Positions 1-9,262 of a stretch of DNA of 64,000 nt are shown here, one piece after another. A model generated the notes under the pieces. The model searched no databases, was not told the DNA's origin, and saw nothing but the letters and a program-made list of their open reading frames with translations. The stretch spans positions 23,136,001-23,200,000 of the forward strand of contig NC_092580.1 of assembly GCF_037975245.1 (NCBI RefSeq), in the 5' to 3' direction. Both the position numbers and the translations under genes were made by a program. Origin of the DNA: Apostichopus japonicus (lineage: Eukaryota > Echinodermata > Holothuroidea > Aspidochirotida > Stichopodidae). The number at the start of each line of letters is the position of its first letter. Within the stretch, counting starts at the first letter, position 1.

Positions 1-540
1 ATTTAAGAAGCCTATTATTGCTTTTGTTGGAGGTCGTTTGAAGTCAACAAACGCCAAACATTTACTTCACTCCCATCTTACCTGTCTCTCTACACTATTG
101 CACCTTCCTAAACATAATTTCGCAAGGGAAGCTTGGACAGATCACATATTTTGTTATTTAATTGTACCACATTGAGTACAAGAAGCCTAATGTTGTGGGT
201 GGAGGTCAATGGTCGTTTAAGTGAACCAGTAGTCAAATTGTGAAACCATGTTTTACACTATGTTTCAGCAAGGACGGATGTCATATTTAGTATGTTGATG
301 TATTTTTCACATTTAGTACAAGAAGCCTTTTGTTTAGCTCAATGGTCATTTCAGGACAGCCTGTGTCATTTTGAGTTTATTGTTTGTCACATCACACTGC
401 TTTCCACTGTATTACTAATATCAAGTATGTTGTACACCCTCACTATTCATTACATCAAATTCATGAAGAAAAACTGCTCATGTTACATCATCGAAACAAT
501 GCATTTTTGCATTCTGGTTCAATTTTGTTGTTGTAAAGAA
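1..540. repeat. Diverged copy of the AGGTCA-type intronic repeat
   Basis: The stretch reads almost collinearly with 32951-33490: both contain 'gcctattattgctttt', 'gggaagcttggacagatcac', 'gtacaagaagcct', 'tttcaggacagcctgtgtca' and 'catgttacatcatcgaaac' in the same order. The two copies differ by scattered substitutions and small indels. The similarity starts at or before the window edge, so the left boundary is not visible. No coding potential is supported; the 86-codon open frame here is just repeat sequence. Confidence 0.8.
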
Positions 541-2941
541 AACAGAACGTAAGGATGACTTGATTAGTCGTGATAAAGTCTTTTGTTTTTGTTTAGTCAG
601 ATACACTTTCTGACAAGGATAACTACTGCTAGCTTCAAAACCTACCCATGATGTAGCATTGAATTCCCAGTGGTTTTTTTCTTCATGATTAACCCATCAA
701 TCTCCACGCGTTTAACTTTTCTCTCAAGTAATCGCCAAAGTAAACATCAACATAAAAGAAATTATAAGTTATACCACGGTCTCGTCGGCACTCACCAACT
801 TAAACCTTCAAATAACGATGAAAGAACTTAACAAAAGTATTTCCCCATCACATTTTAAGTCTAACCAGCTTACCACCATAGTACAATCATTCCATAACAA
901 AGGATGGATGATTGCTCGATTTAGTTGCTCAATAGTTATGAAACCTTCAATGCCAAAATGGGTTTCCTCAACGATTCCTTGCCAACAATGATACCATACG
1001 TAGTGTTGGACTGAAATATACATTTGTATATGTACTATGTTCTTCGATTTTTGCAGGAGGTGGGTTGAGCGCTTAATTTTGACATCGCTCTTTGAATTTT
1101 CACGGAGTAGGCTGTTTTTGCCACCTTGTTGTGTTTTGTGAAGTAGACAAACCGAGAAATGTTCTCCTTGAAGTATTGCCAAGCATTCAAGACTTTTTTC
1201 TTCGTGAAATGCATTCACCAGATTTATCAAATGATGCGGACGAATGATTTAGAAGCAGTATGTATGAAATTTAATATTATCTCCGAAACTGCATAAAAGT
1301 GAACAGCCGATGAAAGTAATTGTACATATATATAGGCTACAGTATATATTGGTTAAGCATGTGAAATTCAGTCTCTCTGTCAGCTTGTTTATGAATGCAA
1401 ATACCATACCGACAGCATCCATTTTGAATTGTATGCAATCACGCATATTAAAAACCACATCCCAGACTCTCTGAACTGGAATTGAAGAGATTCTTACACT
1501 GAATAGTTGATGCAATAGTAATCTATTCGTTGTCTTGCAACTAAATGACAATTAAATCCCATCTTAATTAGGGAATTTATCTATTTTCGGCACATTGACA
1601 TTGGCTTATAGAAGTAAATTTGATCTAGAGGTTCTGACATTATTTCAACCATTGTTAATTGTATTTAAATAATGAAATTTTGCAGACTATTTCTCCTTCC
1701 TTTTTCTTCTTCTTCTTGTTCTCCTTTTTGTCTAGGGGGTGGGGAGGGGTGAGAGGGGTGGGGTGATTGATACCCCAGTACTCTGACACAGATAGACTCA
1801 AAGTAGAAATAGTTAATGACACAAAACAAGATCATAATATAGGCGGAAAATTTCGGTTCTATTTTTAGTCATAAGCGGGTTTTAAATAATCGCATGTTTA
1901 ACTTAGATTTTTAATCTTGGAAAAAAAACTGGAAAGAGAATGAAATTGAGCAGTCCAGCTTAATGAACAATATTATGTGTGAAACATTTGATTTATGAGA
2001 ACTGCTGTATACGTGTCGGATACTTGCATTGATTTTGACGGCCTTATACAAGGCTGGGATCCAGGGACTGGAGAGTATATACACCCTCACGCCCCTCTGC
2101 CCATGCAACATGCACACTAAAACGTAATAGTAGTTATTAGCACAACCGTATCTGTAGACCGAATTTATAGGCTAAATATGCCACAGAATACACCATTTTC
2201 ACGTCAAGAAACAGATTACATATGTTAAAGAAACGTTAGATACATATACAATCTTTATTACCAGGTAATACTGAAACTGCGAGACGGTATATAATCCAAA
2301 TAAACCGATAAAGTATAATAACGTTAATGTGTAATTACAAAATTCAATGCTCTTTTTATGAAATAGAATAAGATATATTCACGTGGATCGTTATCTATTT
2401 CTGTTTTTATTTTATTTCTTATCAACGACAGAAAAGCTGTGTTTGAAGGCAGTAAAGAATTACATTAAATACTATTCTAGTCTATTTTGTTTTATAAATT
2501 TCGCGGATCAGTGAGAAGGATTATACAGGCTTAAATCTATATAGAGCCCGAGTTCCGTTACTTAACTATAGAAATTGTGCAATTTTTTTTAAAAAGAACA
2601 AATGCAATACATGAGATATAGGACATCGTTGGTGAAAAATTACGTTTGAATCTTGAAAGGCGCTTGACTATTTCATGTGCAGAAAGCATATTTAAGACGT
2701 CATTTATGCTGACCCAATCATCTTCATCGAATGCTTCAGTACTGCAGGGACGACTTACAGAACGACTTTAGCATATTTGGCGGCATGCGTATAAAACTCC
2801 ACTGGTTTCGTTCAACACAATACTTTCTTTCGTCATACCAACTACGCATGTGCGTATCCATAGCTACAGGTCAGATTCATAGCAACAGGTCAGATTCAGT
2901 ATTCAGTATCATAATTCAGTATTAACTATCACAAACACACG
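541..2941. other. No gene recognised
   Basis: Only short unsupported open frames. Contains a pyrimidine-rich tract near 1687-1732 followed by a G-rich tract near 1734-1765. No protein family, RNA gene or delimited element could be recognised. Confidence 0.5.
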
Positions 2942-3316
2942 CAAGGGCGTAGGAACCGGGGGGCTGGGGGCGCCAGCCCCCCAGTGAAAAATGTGGAGGG
3001 GCGGAAGTATCATTCCGCCCCCCCCCCCCCGCTTGGCAAGTCAGAAAACCCCTTTTTCATTTCCAAATGAGAAAAAAAAATCTCATTTGGAGCACCAAAT
3101 TGCATCTAAGGCCAGGTGAAAATCCAAATTTAATTTTACAAAATGGAGTGGGTGTTGAAGTGTGCTATATTGCACCAAATTGCATCTGAGGCCACCTGGA
3201 AATACAAAAAATTCCAAAGGGGAGGGGGACACCCCCTCCCCTTAGACCCCTCCCCCAGGCCGGCCATCAGTCTTCATCCCCCCCCCCCCACTCAAAAGTA
3301 CCTTCCTACGCCACTG
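2942..3316 (+). mobile_element. hAT-type miniature element, family C, copy 1
   Basis: A 375-bp non-coding element. The left end is CAAGGGCGTAGGAA and the right end TTCCTACGCCACTG, which are imperfect inverted repeats. It is flanked by aacacacg (2934-2941) and aacacgcg (3317-3324), an 8-bp target duplication with one mismatch, the length typical of hAT transposons. The interior has C and G homopolymers and a hairpin GGGGAGGGGG-aca-CCCCCTCCCC at 3219-3241. A second copy lies at 46855-47237. No transposase, so it is non-autonomous. The open frame across it is repeat-derived. Confidence 0.85.
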
Positions 3317-3782
3317 AACACGCGCAAGAGTGATCACGCATCAGACTGGAACTGTTTTCCTTTATTTTTAAACATCCGATAAAATATCTTGAATTACAGA
3401 TAAATACTCGTGACCGTCAGATCGCCTATACTCAGCCCCACATTTCAGCAATTAGGTGAAATTGGTCAACTGAGTGGAGGGCGCATGCGTGCGTGATTTT
3501 CTTGTCAGTCTGTACGACGTTGTTTTACATTGCGCATGTGTAAACGGCTTTATATACTAAGATACAAATATACTACGGTAACTTTACATTCAATTATGTA
3601 CTATGTACAATTATGTAACAGCGATAGACTCGTGGACTTCTCCTGGATCAAATTCGGTGTCCACTTTGTGTACAGCTTGCTATCTCGCTAACGCGAATTT
3701 CGATGAATATTCAACGTATTTAAATTAGATCCAATTACATTAGATTCTTTGAAATAAGTGAATACAATATTTCGTGGAATCT
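3317..3782 (-). other. Probable 3' untranslated region of the sulfotransferase-like gene
   Basis: Lies directly downstream (minus strand) of the stop codon at 3783-3785. No reading frame is supported. The duplicated target of the neighbouring miniature element sits at its left edge. Transcript ends cannot be seen from sequence alone. Confidence 0.4.
3361..3366 (-). promoter_or_regulatory. Candidate poly(A) signal AATAAA
   Basis: TTTATT on the plus strand, hence AATAAA on the minus strand, about 420 bases after the stop of the sulfotransferase-like exon. It is a hexamer match only, in an AT-rich context. Confidence 0.35.
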
Positions 3783-4803
3783 TCATTGTATGTTCATGAC
3801 TCGTTTCTGTGTTTGATAGATGTCATACAGTTTACTGTAAAGTTGTACGTCTTCATAAAGACATTGCTGAATTTCCGGGTTTTTCATTAATCTATCCTTT
3901 GCTTCCATGTTGATTCTTCGTTTATCGCCCCTAATGGCCTCGATATCCGTTCCATTCTCATAACTTCCACTATTTGAATGCATTTCGTTGCATACTGTAT
4001 GAAAAGGATCACCGTAAGTCTTCTCAAAGATTTTCAACGACGTTTCAAATTCTTCCGTTAAACCAATTACGGTAAATATTTTGTCCAAATTCTCTAAGAA
4101 ATAATTGAGAATTGCTGCCCTCTCTACCGGATCACGCTGGAAATGGTCGATGCTAGATATCTTTCTTTCGCATTGATACGTATTATTGTATGTAGCTGCA
4201 CAAAACACTCTTACGGTTAACTGGCGGAAGAATACACTGCAAAGAGACAGCGCGAACTCTTCTAAGCTGTTATCGCACTGTGGCCAACTAGGTCCGCCAC
4301 CTTTACAGAAATAGTAATGCGATACCATTCTCTCGTAGGGCTCCCTCACCATAGTAAAATAGGAGCAGGGCCTGCCTTCCACGTAGTCGCATATTCCAAG
4401 AACAGCGTCCCCCATGTAGTAGTCGCTCGGACTTGTCATGTGATTGAGTAAGTTTTCTCTGACCTCAGCGACCGTGGACGTTGCCACGACGACGGGTTCA
4501 TTTTTATTCATGGCCTTGCCTAACGACAGCATGCAATCTTTGACGCTCGTCCCGCCACTTTTCGGATTATGCAGAAATGATACGATCGTAGATTTCAATG
4601 GCAGAGCGTGGAGCGGGTACAGAAAAACATTTGGAACAAAATTACGTAATTTGTCCACTCTCAGATTTTCGGTCAATGATTCGACAGGTGTCGGAACGTC
4701 GGGCAGTGTTCGTCCGTCCCTCGGGGGAGATCGTATGGAATCGGTTAATACATTTGCAGCCTGCTGGCCCATAGACGAGAGACTCTCGGTTACTGCTCGT
4801 GAC
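3783..4803 (-). CDS. Sulfotransferase-like protein, terminal coding exon
   Basis: Encodes a catalytic domain resembling Golgi carbohydrate sulfotransferases, which transfer sulfate from PAPS to glycans. Numbering from the first Met (codon at 4770-4772), residues 65-81 contain FLHNPKSGGTSVK, a 5'-phosphosulfate-binding loop, and residues 139-153 contain FTMVREPYERMVSHY, the 3'-phosphate-binding R-x-P-x-x-R-x-x-S pattern. TVIGLTEEFETSL near 235 also fits the family. The frame stays open ten codons upstream of that Met to a good acceptor, tatatttcaccag, so 4803 is probably an exon edge entered in phase 2, and the true start with the expected type II membrane anchor would lie in an upstream exon I could not find. 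The stop is 3783-3785. No internal stops, so it looks functional. The exact substrate is unknown. The 4444-4944 plus-strand frame is its shadow. Confidence 0.8.
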
Positions 4804-5090
4804 CTGGTGAAATATAGATGTATTGAACGGTCAACTTGGTATAGTTCGATTCACTGCTGCATATATGCAATAATATATCATACATTGTTCATAACAGTAA
4901 GACCCATTTTAACGTATATAGATCTACTACAAATTGCTAATTAATTTCTACATTTTAAGACATTAAGGATACTACCAAATGATGAACCAAACAACATCGA
5001 CTACTTTGTACAATGTGTACACAATTTTTCTACAGTAATATGTGACGTATTTAATACGTAAAACTCGTAAGAAGAAACGCAAGTAATTGC
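4804..5090 (-). other. Probable intron or upstream flank of the sulfotransferase-like gene
   Basis: Begins (minus strand) with an acceptor-like pyrimidine-containing stretch ending in CAG. No upstream exon was identified here. Confidence 0.4.
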
Positions 5091-5158
5091 CGTACTTGCA
5101 AGTACTTGGTTTTACTTGCAAGTACTTGGTTTTCCTTGCAAGTACTTGCCGTACTTGC
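5091..5158. repeat. CTTGCAAGTA tandem repeat, left half
   Basis: Short tandem copies of the palindromic motif acttgcaagtacttg. The array is interrupted by the element at 5159-5445 and resumes at 5446. Confidence 0.75.
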
Positions 5159-5445
5159 CAGGCGCGTAGCCAAAGGGGGCGAAGGGGCAGCCGCCCCCCC
5201 CCCCCCTTGAGCATTTAAAAAAAAAATAATGTTTTTATGATATCGCTAGTATTTTCAAAAGAGAAAATGCTAAGATGCAACTTACAAGGCCTGGGAAGTG
5301 CCATTTCCAGCTATCTGGGAGGCTTTCTCAGCCAAAATTTTCTTGTACGCTTCGCGCCAACTACGGTGGCGCTACGCTTAGATAGTTTGCAATGCCGAAT
5401 CTACAGTTTCGCCCCTCCCTTGGCAAATTCCTGGCTACGCGCCTG
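5159..5445 (+). mobile_element. hAT-type miniature element, family A, copy 1
   Basis: A 287-bp element with perfect ends CAGGCGCGTAGCCA / TGGCTACGCGCCTG and flanking gtacttgc duplications (5151-5158, 5446-5453). The 8-bp duplication suggests a hAT element, but the surrounding array itself contains this word, so the duplication is weaker proof here. The interior has poly-C and the core 'acgcttcgcgccaac..ggtggcgctacgctt'. Non-coding. A full inverted copy lies at 16919-17202. Confidence 0.8.
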
Positions 5446-5508
5446 GTACTTGCAACTATTTGCCGTACTTGCAAGTACTCGCAAGTACTTGCAAGTACTT
5501 GCCGTACT
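5446..5508. repeat. CTTGCAAGTA tandem repeat, right half
   Basis: Continuation of the array at 5091-5158, with units such as gcaagtacttgc, separated from it only by the inserted element. Confidence 0.7.
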
Positions 5509-5703
5509 AAGTCTTAGTCTTAATTCATTTTCCGTGCTTCGTTAAATTATTATCTCTTGAAAAACTGGTGCAGTCATATTAACATCGATTACCAGAATTC
5601 CGCCTGTACTCCGCAACCTATAGCCTAAGCTATTTCTCCTATCAAGTACTGTAAGTGAGTCATATCGCTTGCACATTTAAAGTGATAGGCTATACAATCA
5701 AAG

Positions 5704-6340
5704 ATGGCGACAAGATCACAATCTGGAGCACTGACATCAAAGAAAAAAGAAAATGGTAATGGTGACGAGAGAGCACGAGAGTCAGGAAGCAAGACTTTTT
5801 TATTTTGAAAGATATGTTGACGAAAAGAAGAAGGAATAAAAGCACTGACTAAGAACAGCTGAAGAACTGAGAAAAGGAAAACGAAAAAGGGAATGAAAAG
5901 TTGTATGACTTAGAACAATATTCCAGACGGAATTGTCTGAGAATACTTGGAATAAACGAAGAACCAAACAGGAATACCTCTGAAAAGATTATTAACCTGG
6001 CAGTGAAACTGTCACAATTGGAGCGGGGGGGGGGGGGGGGATATTGACGTTTCTATAGGGTCGGAAACCCTCTCAACAAGGACCACCACGTGGAATAATA
6101 GTTTACAAAGCACGTGACCAGAAATGACCCCTTAAATTAACTATGAACTATGAATTAAATACAGAAGAAAACTTAAAGGGCACAGGCACACTGTAATCAA
6201 AGAGAATCTAAACAGGGGGAAACCAACTGTTGTTCCAATCAACAAACAACCACCCTACTATTAAAACTGCTTCGACCAATTAGGATGGGAAAGTATTCGC
6301 CATACGACAGAAGAAATGACAAAAGATGAGAAACTCATCA
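5704..6340 (+). mobile_element. Decayed LINE ORF1
   Basis: Starting at the ATG at 5704 (MATRSQSGALTSKKK), frames that shift and stop still spell an ORF1-type nucleic-acid-binding protein: LEQYSRRNCLRILGI followed by NEEPNRNTSEKIINLAVKL around 5915-6020, then after a poly-G tract DIDVSI and later GKPTVVPINKQ. The 'E-x-YSRR-x-CL-R-I-x-GI' pattern is typical of LINE ORF1 proteins. Frameshifts, stops and a G homopolymer at about 6025-6041 show it is dead. It may belong to the same element as the endonuclease at 6989. Confidence 0.6.
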
Positions 6341-6988
6341 TAATAAGTTATATTAGCAACATTCAAATTCTATATAGTTTCACTACATTCAGGAACTGCA
6401 TGACTATGTATGACCACCATATTGCTTGAATTAACGCCGACCATTTTCACTAAGTATCTCTTTTCATTTGTGTAGTATTGTTCTTTAATCCAGGATTCTT
6501 TTCCCTCTTACATGCTTCACTATTTCCCTCCATCCTTTCTGCAGTGTAGTTTGCAAATCTCTTGATCTACACGCACATGACCTGTATATATTTTTCTAGT
6601 AAGTTACGTAATACGTAAAACTAGGCTATTCAAAGCAAGCACCTTGCATTCTCACTTCACTGGCATGTCTTGCGATACCAACCACTTTTTCTACCGCATG
6701 GAATCTGTGATCCTGTTCATAGTTTCCTCCCTTTTCACTTATCTTGCATAGTTTTGTTTTTGTATTTTGTTTTTCTATTTCATAAGGGTTTTTACATCGA
6801 CTCAATGCGTTAGCTCAACTTGTCAATTCGTTAAAATCGTTCACTCTTATACTATAGTATTTTATGTGCGATCTATGACTCGCGAAACTCATGATGAGAT
6901 GCGATCAATCCAGGCTTGCTCTTATACCAGTGACGATTTTAAACAACGTTTATACTGATTCTGCGAAAAATCGTATTCAGTATTACAC
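6341..6988. other. No gene recognised
   Basis: AT-rich, short unsupported frames only. If the LINE parts on either side are one element, this would be its eroded ORF1-ORF2 junction. Confidence 0.4.
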
Positions 6989-8835
6989 GTAAACGCAAGA
7001 AGCCTTTCTAAAAATTACAATGATTTAATTCATCTTTAAAGGCATTGAAGACTCGCCCCAAACCACATGCGGCCATCTGAAAAAGTTAACTTTCCGTTGC
7101 TTACAAGTGACGTTTTGTTCGTGTCGCTACAAAATGCAGACAGTACATTAATGAAACGTGATACCTTGTTATCTTTAGCTGGACCTGAGATGGCCATCGC
7201 TGTATTGTTTGTACACTGTGCTGTGGGTATTGACCGCAGCTGTATGTACTGACTGTACATTAGTGTCTAATTACCGATGGTGGCAAGCTGTGTGTGTATT
7301 TTCTGGGATCGATGGTGGTGTCTAACACTTCTGTTACACCTCATTCGAAACTAGGTCAGATTACCGGCATTAGACGTTTCTTTTTGCGCAAGTCTTCACA
7401 CCCTTTAAAGTTTAATTTTATCGCAGTAACTGAGACATGGCTAAGTAGTACTGCGACAACAAACCTCCTTGACATTGATGGGTATAGATTTATACATTGC
7501 GATAGAAATTCAAAGCGAGGTGGTGGTGTAGCCATATATATGTTAAATGTGACCTAAACGTTCTTCTAAGACCTGATTTAAAACTGTTTAGTAAATAAGT
7601 GCCGAAAGTTTATTTACTGAAGTTATAAATGACAAATGCAAAAATGTTATAGTCGGGGTTATCTACAGACCACCAAATATCTATATTTGTCGCTTCAATA
7701 ATGAGCTTGATGAGTGCTTGAGTATCATTGATACTGAAGTAAGAAAAGCCTGCCTTTTAGCAGAGGATTATAATATTAATATCTGTCAAAATCATATAAA
7801 CTACGTCGTGGCACAATTTATCAACACCATGACAATACATTCCTTAGTAAATACCACTGACAGGCCTACGAGAGTTACAAGAGAAACCTCTACTCTGATT
7901 GACGACATTTACACAAACATTCCACTGTCTAGTTTTAACTCCGATGTTATAATAAGTAACAGATCTGATCATTTCCAATTTTTCTTGTTTCAAGTTTAAA
8001 TTGTTCACTAAAAAGTAAAAATGAACCCGAATCATTTAGGCATAAAACCTGTAACTGAAACATCGCTAGGCTTATTACAGAGCTTTGCAGCTGTTGACTG
8101 GTCTGTAAGTCTTGTTAAATGATGTTGTAGATATTGCTTACTCCCATATTTTGTCCTCAAATTTTCCCACATGTCAATACTTGATAGCTTATACAAAATG
8201 CAGAAATTTACTGTTAGATATATTTGTAATGCTTCATATAATTCACATTCTGCACCCCTTTTAAAAAAAAAACTAATCTCGCTTACTCTAAATGAGCTGT
8301 ATCAATATAAATTAGGAATTTTTCTCTTTTAGTTTCATAACGGTTTACTTCCGATATTTTTCCCCATTATAACAACAGATTTAATTCATACAACACTCGT
8401 TCTTATAATATGTTACAAAACACCGTATTGTACTCAGGTTAGATGTTCTGGCGGCGCCCTATGGAATTCTCTAAGTGAAAACATTAGAAATAGTAAATCA
8501 AATTTGATCTTATAAAAGACATCTTAAGCAATTATGTCCTCAACGTATAACTTTCGAATAGTTCTGCCTTATTATGAGCATTGTATTATATTGTGTTCTT
8601 ACCCCTGCAGGTCTGTTAAACCCCTGTGTGTATGTTTACTATGTGTTCTATTGTTTTGTTTGTTTTTTTCTTTCTCTATATAAAATTTAATTTTCTCGTT
8701 TTTACTTTGTAAGGGACCAGACTCAAAGAGTTATCTTACTTCTGCATGGTCCCGCTGCCTCATTGCTATAACTATGTATTTAAGAAATGTACTTCGTTGT
8801 GATTTAATGGCAGAAATAAACGAAACGAATACAAA
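6989..8835 (+). mobile_element. CR1/L2-like LINE remnant: endonuclease and RT tail
   Basis: Apurinic-endonuclease motifs in order: VNARSLSKNYNDLIHL (6989-7036), then after an inserted element FNFIAVTETWLSS, IDGYRFIHCDRNSKRGGGVA, VGVIYRPPN near 7655 and LLAEDYNIN (from LLxGDFNIN), ending in TLIDDIYTNIP and SDHF. Next comes only the C-terminal tail of the reverse transcriptase (YKMQKFTVRYICNASYNSHS; LNELYQYKLG; FHNGLLP; GGALWNSLSENI) at 8190-8500. The catalytic palm domain is missing, so there has been an internal deletion of well over 1 kb. The 3' end lies near 8835 after a polyadenylation-like AATAAA. Inactive. Confidence 0.8.
7040..7404 (+). mobile_element. TTAA-flanked miniature element, copy 1, inside the LINE
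   Basis: A 365-bp unit, AGGCATTGAAGACTCG at one end and AGTCTTCACACCCT at the other (imperfect inverted repeats), flanked on both sides by TTAA (7036-7039, 7405-7408). Removing it joins LINE endonuclease sequence (NDLIHL + KFNFIAVTETW) apart from a one-base frame slip. TTAA duplication is typical of piggyBac- or Kolobok-type elements. The second copy is at 21945-22300 in opposite orientation. Confidence 0.7.
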
Positions 8836-8929
8836 TCGTGCAATACGATAATCCAGACTACAGGGGAAATTATGCTAGTCCAGTTTTGACAGTGCAAGGT
8901 AGTAAACTTAAAATAAATAATATTTGCTT

Positions 8930-9220
8930 TTAATACAGCGCTATACCAGCGATAGGTCTCAAAGCGCTATTACAGACGTTATATTACCCCTGGTCAATGA
9001 TAACCTGTCCTAGAGACAATCCCTCCAGTCGGCAGCAGTTATGTACTGCGCCCAATGACGAGTTACCTCACAGGTACCCATTTAACCCCTGGGTGGAGAG
9101 AGGCAATTGAGATAAAGCATCTTGCCCAAGGACACAGCGTAATGAACTAGGCAGGAATCGAACCAGCAATCCTTGATCCCGAGTCCGACGCCTTAGCCAA
9201 TTGACCACCACGCTCTCACA
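8930..9220 (-). mobile_element. tRNA-derived SINE
   Basis: Read on the minus strand it opens with a tRNA-like head: an A-box-like TGGCTAAGGCGTCGG (9185-9199) and a B box GGTTCGATTCC (9154-9164), the two pol III promoter elements. The body follows, with CTTGGGCAAGATGCTTT and CAATTGCCTCTCTCCACCCA, and it ends with an AGCGCTTTGAGA-type tail near 8950-8975. It is not a functional tRNA: no cloverleaf continues past the head. Confidence 0.75.
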
Positions 9221-9262
9221 AAGAACTTCCTGGACATTCATGGCTATTTTTTTGACTTTCAA

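Noticed and set aside
808-1551. Minus-strand open frames of 140 and 100 codons
   Set aside because: No domain, no codon-like composition, no matching splice structure. Length is within chance expectation for this amount of sequence.
3143-3382. Proline-rich 79-codon frame, also at 47064-47339
   Set aside because: Both are the interior of the family C miniature element; the similarity reflects transposon copies, not a gene family.
9140-9220. tRNA gene on the minus strand
   Set aside because: Only the A and B boxes are tRNA-like; the sequence continues into a SINE body and has no acceptor-stem closure.
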